Source: Streptomyces ficellus (GTDB lineage: Bacteria > Actinomycetota > Actinomycetes > Streptomycetales > Streptomycetaceae). From it: a stretch of 64,000 nt of DNA. The notes beneath the pieces were generated by a model that saw only the letters and a program-made list of their open reading frames with translations, ran no database searches and was not told the DNA's origin. Location: positions 62,001-126,000 of the forward strand of contig NZ_JAUEPL010000002.1 of the NCBI RefSeq assembly GCF_030406405.1, given 5' to 3'. A program made the translations under genes and the position numbers. Shown in pieces: positions 18,056 through 27,595 of this stretch. Within the stretch, counting starts at the first letter, position 1; each line of letters begins with the position of its first letter.

Positions 18056-19855
18056 ATGGCTTCCCCTTCCCTGCACGGGAGACTCGCCGAACAGGCACTC
18101 AGGACGCCGGATGCGATCGCGGTCTCGTCCGGGGACCACCGCCTGACCTACCGGGAGCTGAACGAGCGCGCGAACCGGCTCGCACACCGGCTGGGAGAGC
18201 TCGGGGTACGGACCGAGACGCCGGTGGCGGTGCTGATGCAGCGCTCCGTGGACGTGGTGGTGGCGATCCTGGCGGTGCTCAAGGCCGGTGGCTGCTACCT
18301 CCCGCTGCACAGCGCGTACCCGTTGCGGCGCATGCAGCTGATCATGGATCACTGCGCGGCGCCCGTCCTGCTGGTGGACGAGGCGATGCGCGGGCGCGGC
18401 ATCCCGGAGGGCGCCGCGGTCGTGACCGTCGAGGGTGACAAGGGCCTCGCCGAGTACCCGGCGGGGGACTGCGCCGTCCCCGTCGACCCGGCGCAACTGG
18501 CGTACGTGATCCACACCTCCGGCTCGACGGGCGTGCCCAAGGGGGTCGCCGTCACCCACAAGGAGGCGCTCGGCCTGGTGCTCGACTCGATCTGGGACGG
18601 TGGCCGGCACGAGCGGGTGCTGATGCTGGCGCCCTACGCCTTCAATGTCTCCACCTACGAGCTCTGGGTTCCGCTGCTGCACGGCGGGCGCATCGCGGTG
18701 CCACCGCCGGGCGACCTCGACGTGGCCGTCATCCGCCGGCTGATCGCCGAAGAGCGGATCACCGGCGTCCATCTGACCGCCGGTCTGTTCCGGGTTCTGA
18801 TGGAGGAGGACCCAGGGTGTCTCGCCGGGGTGCGCGAGGTGCTGACCGGGGGCGACGTCATCGCACCGGCCGCCGTCCGGCACGCGCTTGAGCACAACCC
18901 GGATCTGGTGGTGCGGGCCATGTACGGCGCGACCGAGGCGACACTGTTCAGCACCCATCTGCCGATGACCGCACCCTTGCGGATCGAGGGTCCCGTGCCG
19001 GTGGGACGGCCGATGGACAACGTACGACTCCGGGTCCTCGACGCGGAGCTGCGCGCCGTTCCGGCCGGCGAGGTCGGTGAACTGCACATCTCGGGGCGCG
19101 GTGTGGCGCGCGGGTACTTCGGCCGGCCCGACCTGACGGCCGAGCGGTTCGTGGCGGACCCGTTCGGCGCACCCGGAGAGCGGATGTACCGGACCGGGGA
19201 CCTGGTGCGCCTGGGCCACGACGGTGTGCTGGAGTATCTCGGCCGGGCCGACCAGCAGCTCAAGGTGAGGGGCTTCCGGGTCGAGCTCGCCGAGGTGGAA
19301 GCGGCGCTGGCGCGCTTTCCGGGCATCAGGCACGCCGCGGTGGCGGGGGTGGCGTCGGCAGCCGGGGACCGGCAACTCGTGGCGTACCACGTGCCGGCGG
19401 GGGGCGACGTCGACGCCGCCGCACTGCGGGCCCACATGGCCAGGCTGCTGCCCGACTACATGGTGCCCACAGCCTTCGTCGCCGTACCGGAACTGCCTCT
19501 CACCCCCAACGGCAAGGTGGACCGGCGGGCTCTGCCGCCGCCCGGGCCGCAGACGGGCCCCACCGGCCGGGCGCCGCTGAACGAGCGGCAGCAGACGCTG
19601 TGCGCGCTCTTCGCGGAGGCGCTGGCGGTGCCCCGGGTGGGGATCGACGACAGCTTCTTCGACCTGGGCGGGCAGTCTCTGGCGGCGATGCACCTGGTCA
19701 GCCGTATCCGGTCGGTGTTCGACACGGACCTGACGATCACCCAGTTCTTCGACGCGCCGACGGTGCTCGCCCTGGACGACCTCCTGGGGTCGACCGGGCG
19801 GGTGCCGGAGGGGCGGACGGAAGGAGACAACGATGACCGATCCCTTCGACGATGA
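18056..19855 (+). CDS. NRPS A-PCP didomain with non-alpha-amino-acid signature
   Basis: 599 residues: adenylation domain (1-510) and carrier protein (about 525-595). Core motifs: [27 protein letters not shown], and Lys in NGKVDRR; PCP motif LGGQS with phosphopantetheine Ser near 541. In the A4 motif the Asp that salt-bridges the alpha-amino group in GrsA (D235) is Asn197 (FNVSTYELW). My alignment of the pocket gives N-V-Y-H-L-G-M-L-F-K. Loss of the Asp is typical of domains using aryl, hydroxy or keto acids. With 4-hydroxymandelate synthase encoded next, 4-hydroxymandelate or its keto acid is the best candidate substrate. GGAGA precedes the ATG. Confidence 0.92.
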   Translation: MASPSLHGRLAEQALRTPDAIAVSSGDHRLTYRELNERANRLAHRLGELGVRTETPVAVLMQRSVDVVVAILAVLKAGGCYLPLHSAYPLRRMQLIMDHCAAPVLLVDEAMRGRGIPEGAAVVTVEGDKGLAEYPAGDCAVPVDPAQLAYVIHTSGSTGVPKGVAVTHKEALGLVLDSIWDGGRHERVLMLAPYAFNVSTYELWVPLLHGGRIAVPPPGDLDVAVIRRLIAEERITGVHLTAGLFRVLMEEDPGCLAGVREVLTGGDVIAPAAVRHALEHNPDLVVRAMYGATEATLFSTHLPMTAPLRIEGPVPVGRPMDNVRLRVLDAELRAVPAGEVGELHISGRGVARGYFGRPDLTAERFVADPFGAPGERMYRTGDLVRLGHDGVLEYLGRADQQLKVRGFRVELAEVEAALARFPGIRHAAVAGVASAAGDRQLVAYHVPAGGDVDAAALRAHMARLLPDYMVPTAFVAVPELPLTPNGKVDRRALPPPGPQTGPTGRAPLNERQQTLCALFAEALAVPRVGIDDSFFDLGGQSLAAMHLVSRIRSVFDTDLTITQFFDAPTVLALDDLLGSTGRVPEGRTEGDNDDRSLRR

Positions 19856-21155
19856 GCACGCCGCGTTCTCCGTACTGGTCAACGCGGAGGGCCAGCACTC
19901 GCTCTGGCCGGCCGCCGCGACGGTGCCACAAGGGTGGACCGTCGCCCACCCTCCGGCCGACCGCGCCACGTCACTGGCCTACGTCAACGAGCACTGGACG
20001 GACCTCAGGCCGCGCTCTCTCGCGCAGCGCCTGCGCAGGAACAAGGAGACGACGATGAGCGGAGGAACGGATGCGGCGGCTTCGGCCTTCTCGGGGATGG
20101 CCGTCGACCATGTCACGTTCCATGTCACGGACCTCCCCGGCTCGACCGAGTGGCTGTCCCGGGGTTATGGCCTGACGGTGTACGCGCGCTCGGACGGCGA
20201 GCCGGAGACGGCCGGGGCACGCTCGGTGGCGCTGGGCCGCCACGGCATACGGCTGGTGCTGAGCCAGCCCGTCGCGGGCGCTCATCCCGCGGCGGATTAC
20301 CTGGACAAGCACGGCGACGGGGTGGCCGACATCGCGCTGCGCGTCCCGGACGCGCGCGCCGCCTTCGCCGAGGCGGTCCGCCGCGGCGCCCGGCCGGTGT
20401 CGGCTCCGACGGCTCACGGCGACCTGGTCACCGCGACCATCACGGGCGTCGGCGATATCGCGCACACGTTCGTCCAGCGCTCCGAGGGCGGCGACGGCCT
20501 CGCCCTGCCCGGCCTCGCGCCGGTCGAGCAGGGTCCTACCGGACCGGACCGCGGTCTGCGCGAGATCGACCACTTCGCCATCGTCATCGAGCCCGGGAAG
20601 ATGGACTCGACGGTCGACTTCTACCGGACGGTGCTGGACTTCGAGCCGATCTTCACCGAGCGGATCGAGGTCGACGGCCAGGTGATGATCACCAAAGCGA
20701 TCGAGAGCCGCTCCGGTGGGGTCACCTTCACACTGGTCACACCCGATCCGTCCAAGGCGACCGGCCATCTGGACGAGTTCCTGAAAAGTCACAACGGGCC
20801 CGGGGTGCAGCACATCGCCTTCACCACGGACGACATCGTGCGCTCGGTGGACTCGCTCGCCGCCCATGGCGTGGACTTCCTGCCCACCCCGGGGGCCTAC
20901 TACCGCGTCCTGGCCGACCGCCTGACGCCGATGAGGCATGCGGTGTCCGAGCTGGAGCGCCTGAACATCCTGATCGACGAGGATCACGACGGGCAGCTGT
21001 TCCAGATCTTCACCCGGTCCGTGCACCCGAAGGGCACCCTCTTCCTGGAGATCATCGAACGGATGGGGGCACGCTCCTTCGGCAGCGGCAACGTCAAGGC
21101 GCTCTACCAAGCCGTCGAGTACGAGCAGGGCAGGGGTACCGGCCATGGCACCTGA
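19833..21155 (+). CDS. hmaS: MbtH domain fused in frame to 4-hydroxymandelate synthase
   Basis: A 440-codon frame with no internal stop. Residues 1-68 are an MbtH-like protein (NPFDDE-type start, [32 protein letters not shown]), which activates partner A domains. Residues 75-440 are a two-domain vicinal-oxygen-chelate dioxygenase with iron ligands His247, His327 and Glu406. [11 protein letters not shown] replaces the FPINEP segment of homogentisate-forming enzymes, and TPGAYY and RGTLF-like motifs match hydroxymandelate synthases. It converts 4-hydroxyphenylpyruvate to 4-hydroxymandelate. Codon 75 is an ATG with AAGGAG six bases upstream, so a separate synthase may also be made. It overlaps the NRPS gene by 23 bases. 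Confidence 0.9.
   Translation: MTDPFDDEHAAFSVLVNAEGQHSLWPAAATVPQGWTVAHPPADRATSLAYVNEHWTDLRPRSLAQRLRRNKETTMSGGTDAAASAFSGMAVDHVTFHVTDLPGSTEWLSRGYGLTVYARSDGEPETAGARSVALGRHGIRLVLSQPVAGAHPAADYLDKHGDGVADIALRVPDARAAFAEAVRRGARPVSAPTAHGDLVTATITGVGDIAHTFVQRSEGGDGLALPGLAPVEQGPTGPDRGLREIDHFAIVIEPGKMDSTVDFYRTVLDFEPIFTERIEVDGQVMITKAIESRSGGVTFTLVTPDPSKATGHLDEFLKSHNGPGVQHIAFTTDDIVRSVDSLAAHGVDFLPTPGAYYRVLADRLTPMRHAVSELERLNILIDEDHDGQLFQIFTRSVHPKGTLFLEIIERMGARSFGSGNVKALYQAVEYEQGRGTGHGT
20043..20048 (+). promoter_or_regulatory. Internal ribosome binding site of the synthase part
   Basis: AAGGAG, six bases before the in-frame ATG at 20055. It copies the context of the MbtH start (AAGGAGACAACGATG at 19821 versus AAGGAGACGACGATG here), which suggests two genes that lost the stop codon between them. 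Confidence 0.7.
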
Positions 21156-22113
21156 GGCGTCGGCCGACCGGCGGTTCCGGGACGTGGTCGAGCGGCTGCG
21201 GATGCCCGGCATGGGAACCGAGGTGGTGGCGCCGCTCCTCTCCTCCTTGATCCATCTGGTGCGGCCGCACCGGGTGCTGGAGATCGGCATGGGGCACACC
21301 ACCCCGTTCCTGGCGCGTGCGCTGTCCGAGGCCGAGGAGCTGGCCGCGGCCGAGGCCGAAGGGCTGGCCCGCAAGACCGTGCCGTACCTCGAAGACGGCC
21401 GGGAACTGGACGAGGATTGGATACAGGCCGAGCCCGCGCTGCTGGTGCCTTCCCACTACCGTGAGCCCTACCGGCCCAGGCTCGTTGCGATCGACGACTT
21501 CTCCGACGCCGGTTCGTCGGCCCCCCAGGTGACGCGGGCACTGGCCGACCTCGGCCTGGCCGACCGGGTCACCGTGGTCAACGCGGATCTGCGCAGCGCC
21601 GTCGAACGCCTCCCCGACGCATTCCGGCCCATCGACTTCGCCTGGGTGGACGCCTGGGACTGCCTCTACTTCTTCGAGAACTGCTGGGAGTTGATCAATC
21701 CCGATGGCGGGATCGTGGTCATGCACTACCTGATGACCTACCCGGAGGGGGAGGCCATCCTCCAGTACATCGCGGAGAGCCAGCGGCTGCGTCCCGGCGA
21801 GTTCGAGGTGCTGAGCCTGCTGGAGAGCCACAAGCTGCGGCAGAACAGCATGACCGTGCTCCGCCGTACCAGTGGCGCCGCACCCAGGAAGTATGCGGAC
21901 ACCGGGCAGCGGCCGAGGCTCCAAGGCCAGGTGCGCACCGATGCCTTGGCGCTGGCGACGTCACTCGCCGGCCGCGGCGGAGAGCGGCCGCAGCCACTCG
22001 GTCCGCAGGACACGCCACGGGAGGAGCTGCGCAAGGCACGAGATGTGGCCCGGGCCACCGCCGTGCGAACGTCTGCTGCGGCACCGGATACAGGAAGGCG
22101 CGAACAAGCGTGA
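21145..22113 (+). CDS. SAM-dependent class I methyltransferase
   Basis: 322 residues. Motif I is VLEIGMGHTTPF near residue 44, and acidic motifs are VAIDDF and FAWVDAWD. Residues 1-250 form the Rossmann fold; the last 70 residues are charged and low-complexity. It starts inside the last codons of the synthase gene (11-base overlap) and ends overlapping the next GTG, so it is translationally coupled to both. In this context O-methylation of the aryl acid after ring hydroxylation is plausible, but N- or C-methylation is not excluded. Confidence 0.85.
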   Translation: MAPEASADRRFRDVVERLRMPGMGTEVVAPLLSSLIHLVRPHRVLEIGMGHTTPFLARALSEAEELAAAEAEGLARKTVPYLEDGRELDEDWIQAEPALLVPSHYREPYRPRLVAIDDFSDAGSSAPQVTRALADLGLADRVTVVNADLRSAVERLPDAFRPIDFAWVDAWDCLYFFENCWELINPDGGIVVMHYLMTYPEGEAILQYIAESQRLRPGEFEVLSLLESHKLRQNSMTVLRRTSGAAPRKYADTGQRPRLQGQVRTDALALATSLAGRGGERPQPLGPQDTPREELRKARDVARATAVRTSAAAPDTGRREQA

Positions 22114-23633
22114 CGCACACGGCCGGAGAACCGACGTCCCTGCTGGTGATCGAGCCCGGGGACGCCCGCTACGAGAACCTCGTCCAGAGCTACAACCACC
22201 GCTTTACGGGCGTGCCCGAACAGGTGTGCCTGCCCTTGGACACCGAGGGGGTGGTGACAGCGGTCGGGCACGCGGTGGCCGCCGGCAAGCGGATCGGGGT
22301 CCGCAGCGGAGGGCACTGCTTCGAGAACTTCACCGCCGACCCCGGGATCGATGTCCTGCTCGACCTGTCCCAGCTGAACGGCATCGCGCACGACCGGCGG
22401 CTCCGCGCCGTCGAGGTGGGGGCCGGGGCCACCCTGGGTGAGGTCTATCGCACCCTGTTCAAGCGCTGGGGGGTGACCATTCCCGGCGGCACCTGCTTCG
22501 AGGTCGGCGCCGGCGGCCACGTCCTGGGCGGTGGCTACGGCCACCTGTCGCGCCGTGACGGCCTGGTGGTCGACCACCTGTACGCCGTCGAGGTGGTGGT
22601 GGTCGACGCATCCGGCCGGGCCCGGGCCATGGTCGCCACCGCCGACCGTGACGACCCGCACCGGGACCTGTGGTGGGCACACACCGGCGGTGGCGGCGGC
22701 AACTTCGGGGTCGTGACGCGGTATTGGCTGCGCACGCCGGGCGCCGACTCCGACGACCCCGCCGGACTCCTGCCCAAGGCCCCGGCCCGGGTGCGCAGGC
22801 GCACCGTCATGTGGCCCTGGGAAGGCATGACCGAGGACGCCTTCGGCACGCTGCTGCGCAACTACTGCGACTGGTACGAGAAGAACGACGACGCCGACGG
22901 TCCGGCAGCGGGACTCTGGAGCAATCTCATCGCCACCCACCAGTCCTCCGGGATGTTCGGGATGACGGCGGTGATCGACGCCGACGGACCGGACGCCGAG
23001 ACCGTCTTCGACGAGCAGTACCGGTCCGTCACCAGGGGCGTCGGTGTCGACCCCGTGACGCACAGCGCGGAGATCGTCCCGTGGTTCAGCTCCTGGATGC
23101 CCTCGTACAGCTTTCCGAACGATCCCAAGGGCCGCTACAAGGACAAGTCGGGCAACTTCCGCAAGGGCTTCACCGCGCACCAGCGACAAACCATCTACCG
23201 CTACCTGACTGATCCAGGCCGGTCGAATCCGACGACGTGCGTCGTCGTCGCGGGCTACGGCGGGAAGGTCAACACGGTCGCCCCGGACGCCACGGCCACC
23301 GCCCAGCGGGACTCCATACTCAAGGTCGTCTACAGCGGCGGAGTCTGGCAGTCCGAGGATCAGGACGAGGCCAACATCGCATGGATGCGGCGGTTCTACC
23401 GGGACGTCTACGCCGGCACCGGCGGAGTGCCCGTCCCCGACGACGTCAACGACGGCGCGTACATCGGCTATCCCGACGTCGATCTGGCCGATCCGGCCTG
23501 GAACTCCTCGGGCGTGCCGTGGTCGTCGATCTACTACGGCGACAACTATCCGCGCCTCCAGCAGGTCAAGCGGCGCTACGACCCCCGCAACGTCTTCCGT
23601 CACGCACTGTCGATCGAACTCCCGTCCGCCTAG
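22110..23633 (+). CDS. Bicovalent FAD oxidase, berberine-bridge/hexose-oxidase type
   Basis: 507 residues with both flavin anchors: His in VRSGGH and Cys in GTCFEVGAGGHVLGGGYG, then WWAHTGGGGGNFGVVT. The C-terminal BBE segment YYGDNYPRLQQVKRRYDPRN supplies the usual YxN catalytic element (YYGDN). The architecture matches Dbv29-like alcohol and aldehyde oxidases of glycopeptide pathways. The GTG overlaps the methyltransferase stop. In this operon it could oxidise the benzylic hydroxyl of a hydroxymandelyl group to the keto acid; that is inference. Confidence 0.9.
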   Translation: MTHTAGEPTSLLVIEPGDARYENLVQSYNHRFTGVPEQVCLPLDTEGVVTAVGHAVAAGKRIGVRSGGHCFENFTADPGIDVLLDLSQLNGIAHDRRLRAVEVGAGATLGEVYRTLFKRWGVTIPGGTCFEVGAGGHVLGGGYGHLSRRDGLVVDHLYAVEVVVVDASGRARAMVATADRDDPHRDLWWAHTGGGGGNFGVVTRYWLRTPGADSDDPAGLLPKAPARVRRRTVMWPWEGMTEDAFGTLLRNYCDWYEKNDDADGPAAGLWSNLIATHQSSGMFGMTAVIDADGPDAETVFDEQYRSVTRGVGVDPVTHSAEIVPWFSSWMPSYSFPNDPKGRYKDKSGNFRKGFTAHQRQTIYRYLTDPGRSNPTTCVVVAGYGGKVNTVAPDATATAQRDSILKVVYSGGVWQSEDQDEANIAWMRRFYRDVYAGTGGVPVPDDVNDGAYIGYPDVDLADPAWNSSGVPWSSIYYGDNYPRLQQVKRRYDPRNVFRHALSIELPSA

Positions 23634-23654
23634 GCCAACCGCCGGAGGAACACC

Positions 23655-24428
23655 GTGCTTGAGAACAAGGTCATCGTCGTCTCCGGAGTCGGTCCCGGTC
23701 TGGGGCGGGCAGTCGCCCTCCGGGCGGCGCGGTCGGGGGCGGACGTCGTCCTCGCCGCTCGAACGGAGTCCCGACTGAAGGAGATCGCCGCCGAGATCGA
23801 GAAGACCGGTCGCCGGGCCCTCGCCGTGCCGACCGACATCACCGACGAGACGTCGGCCGCCGCCCTGGCCACGGCGGTGTCGGAGACGTTCGGCCGGGTC
23901 GACGGGCTCGTCAACAACGCCTTCGCCGTGCCGCCGCTGACCGACCTCGTCGATGTCGACCTCACCGACGTGCGCGCCGGTTTCGAGACCAATGTGTACG
24001 CCGCACTGCGGCTCACCCGGCTGTTCGCACCCGCGCTGGCCGACAGCCGCGGTTCGGTCGTGATGATCAATTCGGCGGTGCTGCGCCACTCCAAGCGGCT
24101 TTTCGGCGCCTACAAGATGAGCAAGGCCGCCCTGCTGGCCCTCGCCCAGAGCCTGGCCACCGAACTCGGTTCCCAGGGCATCCGGGTGAACACCGTCGCC
24201 CCCGGTTACATCTGGGCGGACGCCCTGCGTGAGGGCTTCGGTCACTGGGCGGAGCAGCGCGGTGTCACCGTGCAGGACATCTACGACGAGATAGCGGCCA
24301 CCCTCGACCTCGGCCGGCTGCCTGAACCGGACGAGATCGCGGATGTGGTGCTCTTCCTCCTGTCCGACATGGCCCGCGCCATCACCGGTCACTGCCTGGA
24401 CGCCAACGCCGGCGAGTACCACCACTGA
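23655..24428 (+). CDS. Short-chain dehydrogenase/reductase (paralogue of the 3.4-kb SDR)
   Basis: 257 residues: cofactor loop GVGPGLG, VNNA, catalytic Ser in INSAV, Tyr and Lys in AYKMSK, ending GEYHH. GGAGGA lies before the GTG start, 21 bases after the oxidase. It shares long stretches with the SDR at 3445-4239, including the RHSKR motif just before the catalytic Tyr. The likely role is reduction or oxidation within the aryl-acid or core tailoring steps. Confidence 0.9.
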   Translation: MLENKVIVVSGVGPGLGRAVALRAARSGADVVLAARTESRLKEIAAEIEKTGRRALAVPTDITDETSAAALATAVSETFGRVDGLVNNAFAVPPLTDLVDVDLTDVRAGFETNVYAALRLTRLFAPALADSRGSVVMINSAVLRHSKRLFGAYKMSKAALLALAQSLATELGSQGIRVNTVAPGYIWADALREGFGHWAEQRGVTVQDIYDEIAATLDLGRLPEPDEIADVVLFLLSDMARAITGHCLDANAGEYHH

Positions 24429-24481
24429 CCGGGATGCCCCGGACCCACTCCCCGCCCCCAGAGGAAAGTCGAGGCTCCGCG

Positions 24482-25201
24482 GTGACACAGAACAGAGAGG
24501 CGACCGGTGCTCCGGCCACCCAGGCGGAGCACCGCGGACCGGGCGCCCGGCCCCCGGCGGGGTCGGCGCCACGCTGGTGGCACAGTCCGTGGGTGGCGGC
24601 ACTGGCCGTCCTCGTGGTGTTCAACCTGCTGTACGCCTTCCCCCGTTACCTGAGCGGCGATCCCCAGCAGTCCCGCATCCCACTGGACCCGCACTTCACG
24701 CAGCACTACCCGGTCGTGGTGGTGCACGCCGTCCTCGGGAACCTCGCTCTGGTGACGGTCTTCCTCCAGATCCTGCCCTGGATACGCCGTCACCACCCGC
24801 GGGTGCACCGGGTGAGCGGCCGGGTCTACCTTTTCGCCGCCGTACTGCCCACCACATTGCTGGCGTTCGCCCTCGTGCCCTTCAGCCAGGCCCCGTTCGG
24901 TGCGTTCGGGCTGACCCTGTCGGGGGTGTTGTGGATCACGACCACCGTGCTCGGCTACCGCGCCGTCCGCCGGCGCCGGTACGTCGACCACCGCCGCTGG
25001 ATGGTCTACAGCTTCGCCATCTCCCTCGGCACCACCTGGGGCCGAGTGCTGGCGGAACTGATGCAGGCCTTCCCGGGGTTCCGGGTCCCCCTCTCGTTCG
25101 TGCTCGAACTCTCCACCTGGGCGAGTTGGGTGATCAACCTCCTGATCGCCCACTGGTGGCTGGAGCGGACAGCCCCCAGAGCGGCCCAGCTGGTGCGCTA
25201 G
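24482..25201 (+). CDS. Integral membrane protein, DUF2306-like
   Basis: 239 residues with about seven hydrophobic segments and His/Arg-rich loops (HPRVHRVSGRVYLF, RRYVDHRRWMVYSF) like DUF2306 membrane proteins. The GTG start has GAGG nearby; an ATG 48 bases upstream would add a polar, proline-rich N-terminus, so the start is uncertain. Last gene of the forward operon before a long hairpin. Function unknown; transport or heme-related roles are speculative. Confidence 0.7.
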   Translation: MTQNREATGAPATQAEHRGPGARPPAGSAPRWWHSPWVAALAVLVVFNLLYAFPRYLSGDPQQSRIPLDPHFTQHYPVVVVHAVLGNLALVTVFLQILPWIRRHHPRVHRVSGRVYLFAAVLPTTLLAFALVPFSQAPFGAFGLTLSGVLWITTTVLGYRAVRRRRYVDHRRWMVYSFAISLGTTWGRVLAELMQAFPGFRVPLSFVLELSTWASWVINLLIAHWWLERTAPRAAQLVR

Positions 25202-25222
25202 CCAGCACTGGTCGACCCGAAG

Positions 25223-25282
25223 AGCGAAGCTCCGGTCGACGCGGGTGACTCCCAGGTCACCCCCGTCGACCGGAGCTTCGCT
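25223..25282. terminator. Long 27-bp inverted repeat
   Basis: Arms 25223-25249 and 25256-25282 pair over 27 bp with one mismatch around a TCCCAG loop. It lies 21 bases beyond the stop of the last gene of the forward operon. Strong terminator; unusually long for this genome. Confidence 0.85.
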
Positions 25283-25737
25283 GTGTTGTGCTCCGACCGA
25301 AGGGCCGCACGCGGGAATGCGAGAAAGCACTGCGCGCCGATCCCGGCCACGCGGGCGGGATCATTCACAGTGAGCGGCTCGCCCGGGTTTTTCCGCAATA
25401 CGTCGATAGCGCATAAAATCACCTATCAGGCTGGGCTTGCAGCGGATCCTCAATTCCCTGCGGCACTGATTCGGTCTCCTTTACAATCCCCTTCCGGCCA
25501 CCGCGCACATGCAGACGCACCGCACCTGACGCTGACATGATCGCCTGTGACCAGCGCCTCCCCACCTTCCGAGCCGACATTCCCCTAATTATTCCGACGA
25601 CCATTCGAATGACGGCCGCGTAGCGAGCCGTCCGAAAAGGAGCAAGACCCGCAGCACCCCATGGGAAGGTAGCCGCTACTCCCGAGGTCGGAGCGGTGCG
25701 GTTCTCGCAACTGCCGGACATGGTTAGGAAGTGTTTC
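25283..25737. other. Intergenic region, comparatively AT-rich
   Basis: No convincing gene. The local base composition is lower in GC than the neighbours (GCATAAAATCACC, TTTACAATCCCC). TACAAT at 25482-25487 could be a -10 element for the SDR-like gene, but no good -35 hexamer is 16-19 bases upstream. Confidence 0.5.
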
Positions 25738-26241
25738 GTGCTCCTTGAGGACAAGACGGTGGTCGTATATGGTGTCACGGCAGCACACAGCGCCGCGATA
25801 ATCAGGGCGTTTGCCGGCCAGCGCGCACTGATATTCCTCGCAGATTCTTCACGGGCGAAAGCCGAAGCGGCAGCCCGCCAGATAATCGATGCCGGCGCCG
25901 TCGCCGAGGCGTCCCAGGTCGACCTTTCCGACCACCGTCAAATCGAGGAGTACACAGCCGAGCTGGCGGAGTGGACCGGCGGCATCGACGTCGCCGTCGT
26001 GGCACTTGAGGGCGAGAATGCCGACGCCCAGCTGACGGCCGCCACAATGGTCGCCGAGCGGATGGCCGCCCATGGGTCCGGAATCATTGTGATCATGTCG
26101 GCGGCCGACGGCTCCGAGCGAGAGTACTGGCAGTTCGCCGAGCGCGCCGCCGCGGACGGCGTCGCCGTCCTCCCCGTCTTCGGTACCCCGAACCGGGGGC
26201 AGAGCCTCAATGTGGCGATTGATCATCCGATCCTCTCCTGA
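25738..26241 (+). CDS. SDR-like protein lacking catalytic residues
   Basis: 167 residues. The opening LEDKTVVVYGVTAAHSAAI mirrors the SDR paralogues (LENKVIVVSGVGPGLG), but the glycine-rich loop is gone, the NNA motif reads VVALEG, and the YxxxK pair is degraded: Tyr is in REYWQFAE with Ala where Lys should be. It is about 90 residues shorter than a classical SDR. Probably a pseudo-enzyme, either decayed or recruited for binding. GTG start with AGGAAG upstream. A hairpin terminator follows. Confidence 0.7.
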   Translation: MLLEDKTVVVYGVTAAHSAAIIRAFAGQRALIFLADSSRAKAEAAARQIIDAGAVAEASQVDLSDHRQIEEYTAELAEWTGGIDVAVVALEGENADAQLTAATMVAERMAAHGSGIIVIMSAADGSEREYWQFAERAAADGVAVLPVFGTPNRGQSLNVAIDHPILS

Positions 26242-26258
26242 CCGCTCCCGAGCCGGAA

Positions 26259-26292
26259 CCGGGGCGTGCCGCATCCCGGCGGCACGCCCCGG
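26259..26292 (+). terminator. Hairpin terminator after the SDR-like gene
   Basis: A perfect 14-bp stem (CCGGGGCGTGCCGC/GCGGCACGCCCCGG) with loop ATCCCG, 18 bases after the stop. Confidence 0.85.
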
Positions 26293-26479
26293 CTCCGCGA
26301 CCCTCACGAGGTGGCCCCGCCGAGCGCGTACAGCGAAGTGATGTGCGCCGCTTGAGCTCCGGTACGTGCTCCTTCAGCCGCCCTGGTGTGCACCGGCTCA
26401 ACCTGGCACGCACGAAGAAGACGTGGCATGGTGCCGATTGTTGTGATGGGCCCCTGGACGCGAGCCACGGAGGTTCCCT

Positions 26480-27040
26480 GTGTCAGCCAACACCGCGGTG
26501 CTGTACCGGATGCGCGAAGGCATCGGCATCCTCAACGGCCGGTTACACAAGATCGGGTTGCGGGTCTTTCTCGTCATCGTCCTTGCGCACTGGGGGGAGC
26601 ACCTCGCCCAGGCTGCCCAGATATACGTCATGGGCTGGCCCGTACCCGAGGCGAGGGGCGTTCTCGGGGTCCCGTTCCCCTGGTTGGTCACCTCGGAGTG
26701 GATGCACTACGGCTACGCCCTGATCATGCTCGTCGGCTTCGTGGTGCTGCGCCCGGGGTTCACCGGCACCTCCCGCACGTGGTGGGACATCACCCTCGTC
26801 ATCCAGCTCTGGCACCACTTCGAGCACCTGCTGCTGCTCGTCCAGGCACTCTCCGGCGTGCATCTGGCCGGCCGCGCCGTGCCGACGAGTATCGTCCAAC
26901 TGCTCGCACCCCGGGTGGAACTGCACCTGTTCTACAACGCACTCGTCACCCTGCCCATGGTGATCGCCATGATCCTGCACACGCGGACGGACCGGGCGGA
27001 CAACGCGGCGGCCCGCTGCACCTGTGCGGCGCGGGCATGA
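26480..27040 (+). CDS. Integral membrane protein of unknown function, TTA-containing
   Basis: 186 residues with four to five hydrophobic segments and clustered histidines in the membrane (WLVTSEWMHYGYALIM, QLWHHFEHLLLLVQ, ELHLFYN), which could bind a metal or haem. GGAGG precedes the GTG. Codon 23 is TTA, the rare leucine codon read by the bldA tRNA, so translation may be developmentally controlled. It is followed at once by a small membrane protein and converges on the carotenoid-cleavage oxygenase gene. Family not recognised. Confidence 0.75.
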   Translation: MSANTAVLYRMREGIGILNGRLHKIGLRVFLVIVLAHWGEHLAQAAQIYVMGWPVPEARGVLGVPFPWLVTSEWMHYGYALIMLVGFVVLRPGFTGTSRTWWDITLVIQLWHHFEHLLLLVQALSGVHLAGRAVPTSIVQLLAPRVELHLFYNALVTLPMVIAMILHTRTDRADNAAARCTCAARA

Positions 27041-27056
27041 GGGGGGAGCGCACCCG

Positions 27057-27551
27057 TTGAGCGGCGCGGGGGCCAGGCGACCGTCGGGCTTCGTGTCCCT
27101 CGTGCTGCTGATGGCGGCGTGTGTACTGCTGTGGGTCTCGCTGCTCAATGTGGGCAACGCGGTGCGCGCGGCGACGGGCGACGGCGTCCCGGGGACGTTC
27201 ACCGCCCGGCAGTTGTCCTGCGTACGGCATCCGGGTCACGAGACGTGTGAGTGGGTCGGCTCGTTCCGTTCCGCCGAGGGCACACACCTGCGCGATCCGA
27301 TCAGGTTGTACGGACGCGGCCGCGACTCGCTGGCGGCCGGGCAGGAGATCGCGGCTGTCGACGTGGGGAACCCGGGGCGGGTCTACGGCCCCGGGGGATC
27401 CCGCGAATGGATCCTCACGGCTCTGCTGCTCGTCGGTGGTTACGGACTGCTCGCCCTGCTCGCCAAGCGCCATCTCATGCCACCGCCCGCGCCGAGGAGC
27501 ACTCCCCGCGGGCGCGCGGCGTCAGGAGTCGGGCCGCCGCCAGTTCCCTAG
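27057..27551 (+). CDS. Small two-helix membrane protein, DUF3592-like
   Basis: 164 residues: helix 1 near residues 9-28 (GFVSLVLLMAACVLLWVSLL), a soluble part with two Cys (LSCVRHPGHETCEWVG), and helix 2 near 121-139. A TTG start is chosen because GGGGGGAG lies eight bases upstream and just after the preceding stop; an ATG 11 codons earlier overlaps that gene. The layout resembles DUF3592 proteins. Function unknown. Confidence 0.65.
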   Translation: MSGAGARRPSGFVSLVLLMAACVLLWVSLLNVGNAVRAATGDGVPGTFTARQLSCVRHPGHETCEWVGSFRSAEGTHLRDPIRLYGRGRDSLAAGQEIAAVDVGNPGRVYGPGGSREWILTALLLVGGYGLLALLAKRHLMPPPAPRSTPRGRAASGVGPPPVP

Positions 27552-27595
27552 CGCGAGGGCGTGACCGGCGTGAGCCGCGCTGGAGTTCGCCCCGG

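Noticed and set aside
25419..25778. Minus-strand frame in the 25.3-25.7 kb intergenic region
   Set aside because: It overlaps the start of the SDR-like gene, has no ribosome site and its composition does not follow coding third-position GC bias.
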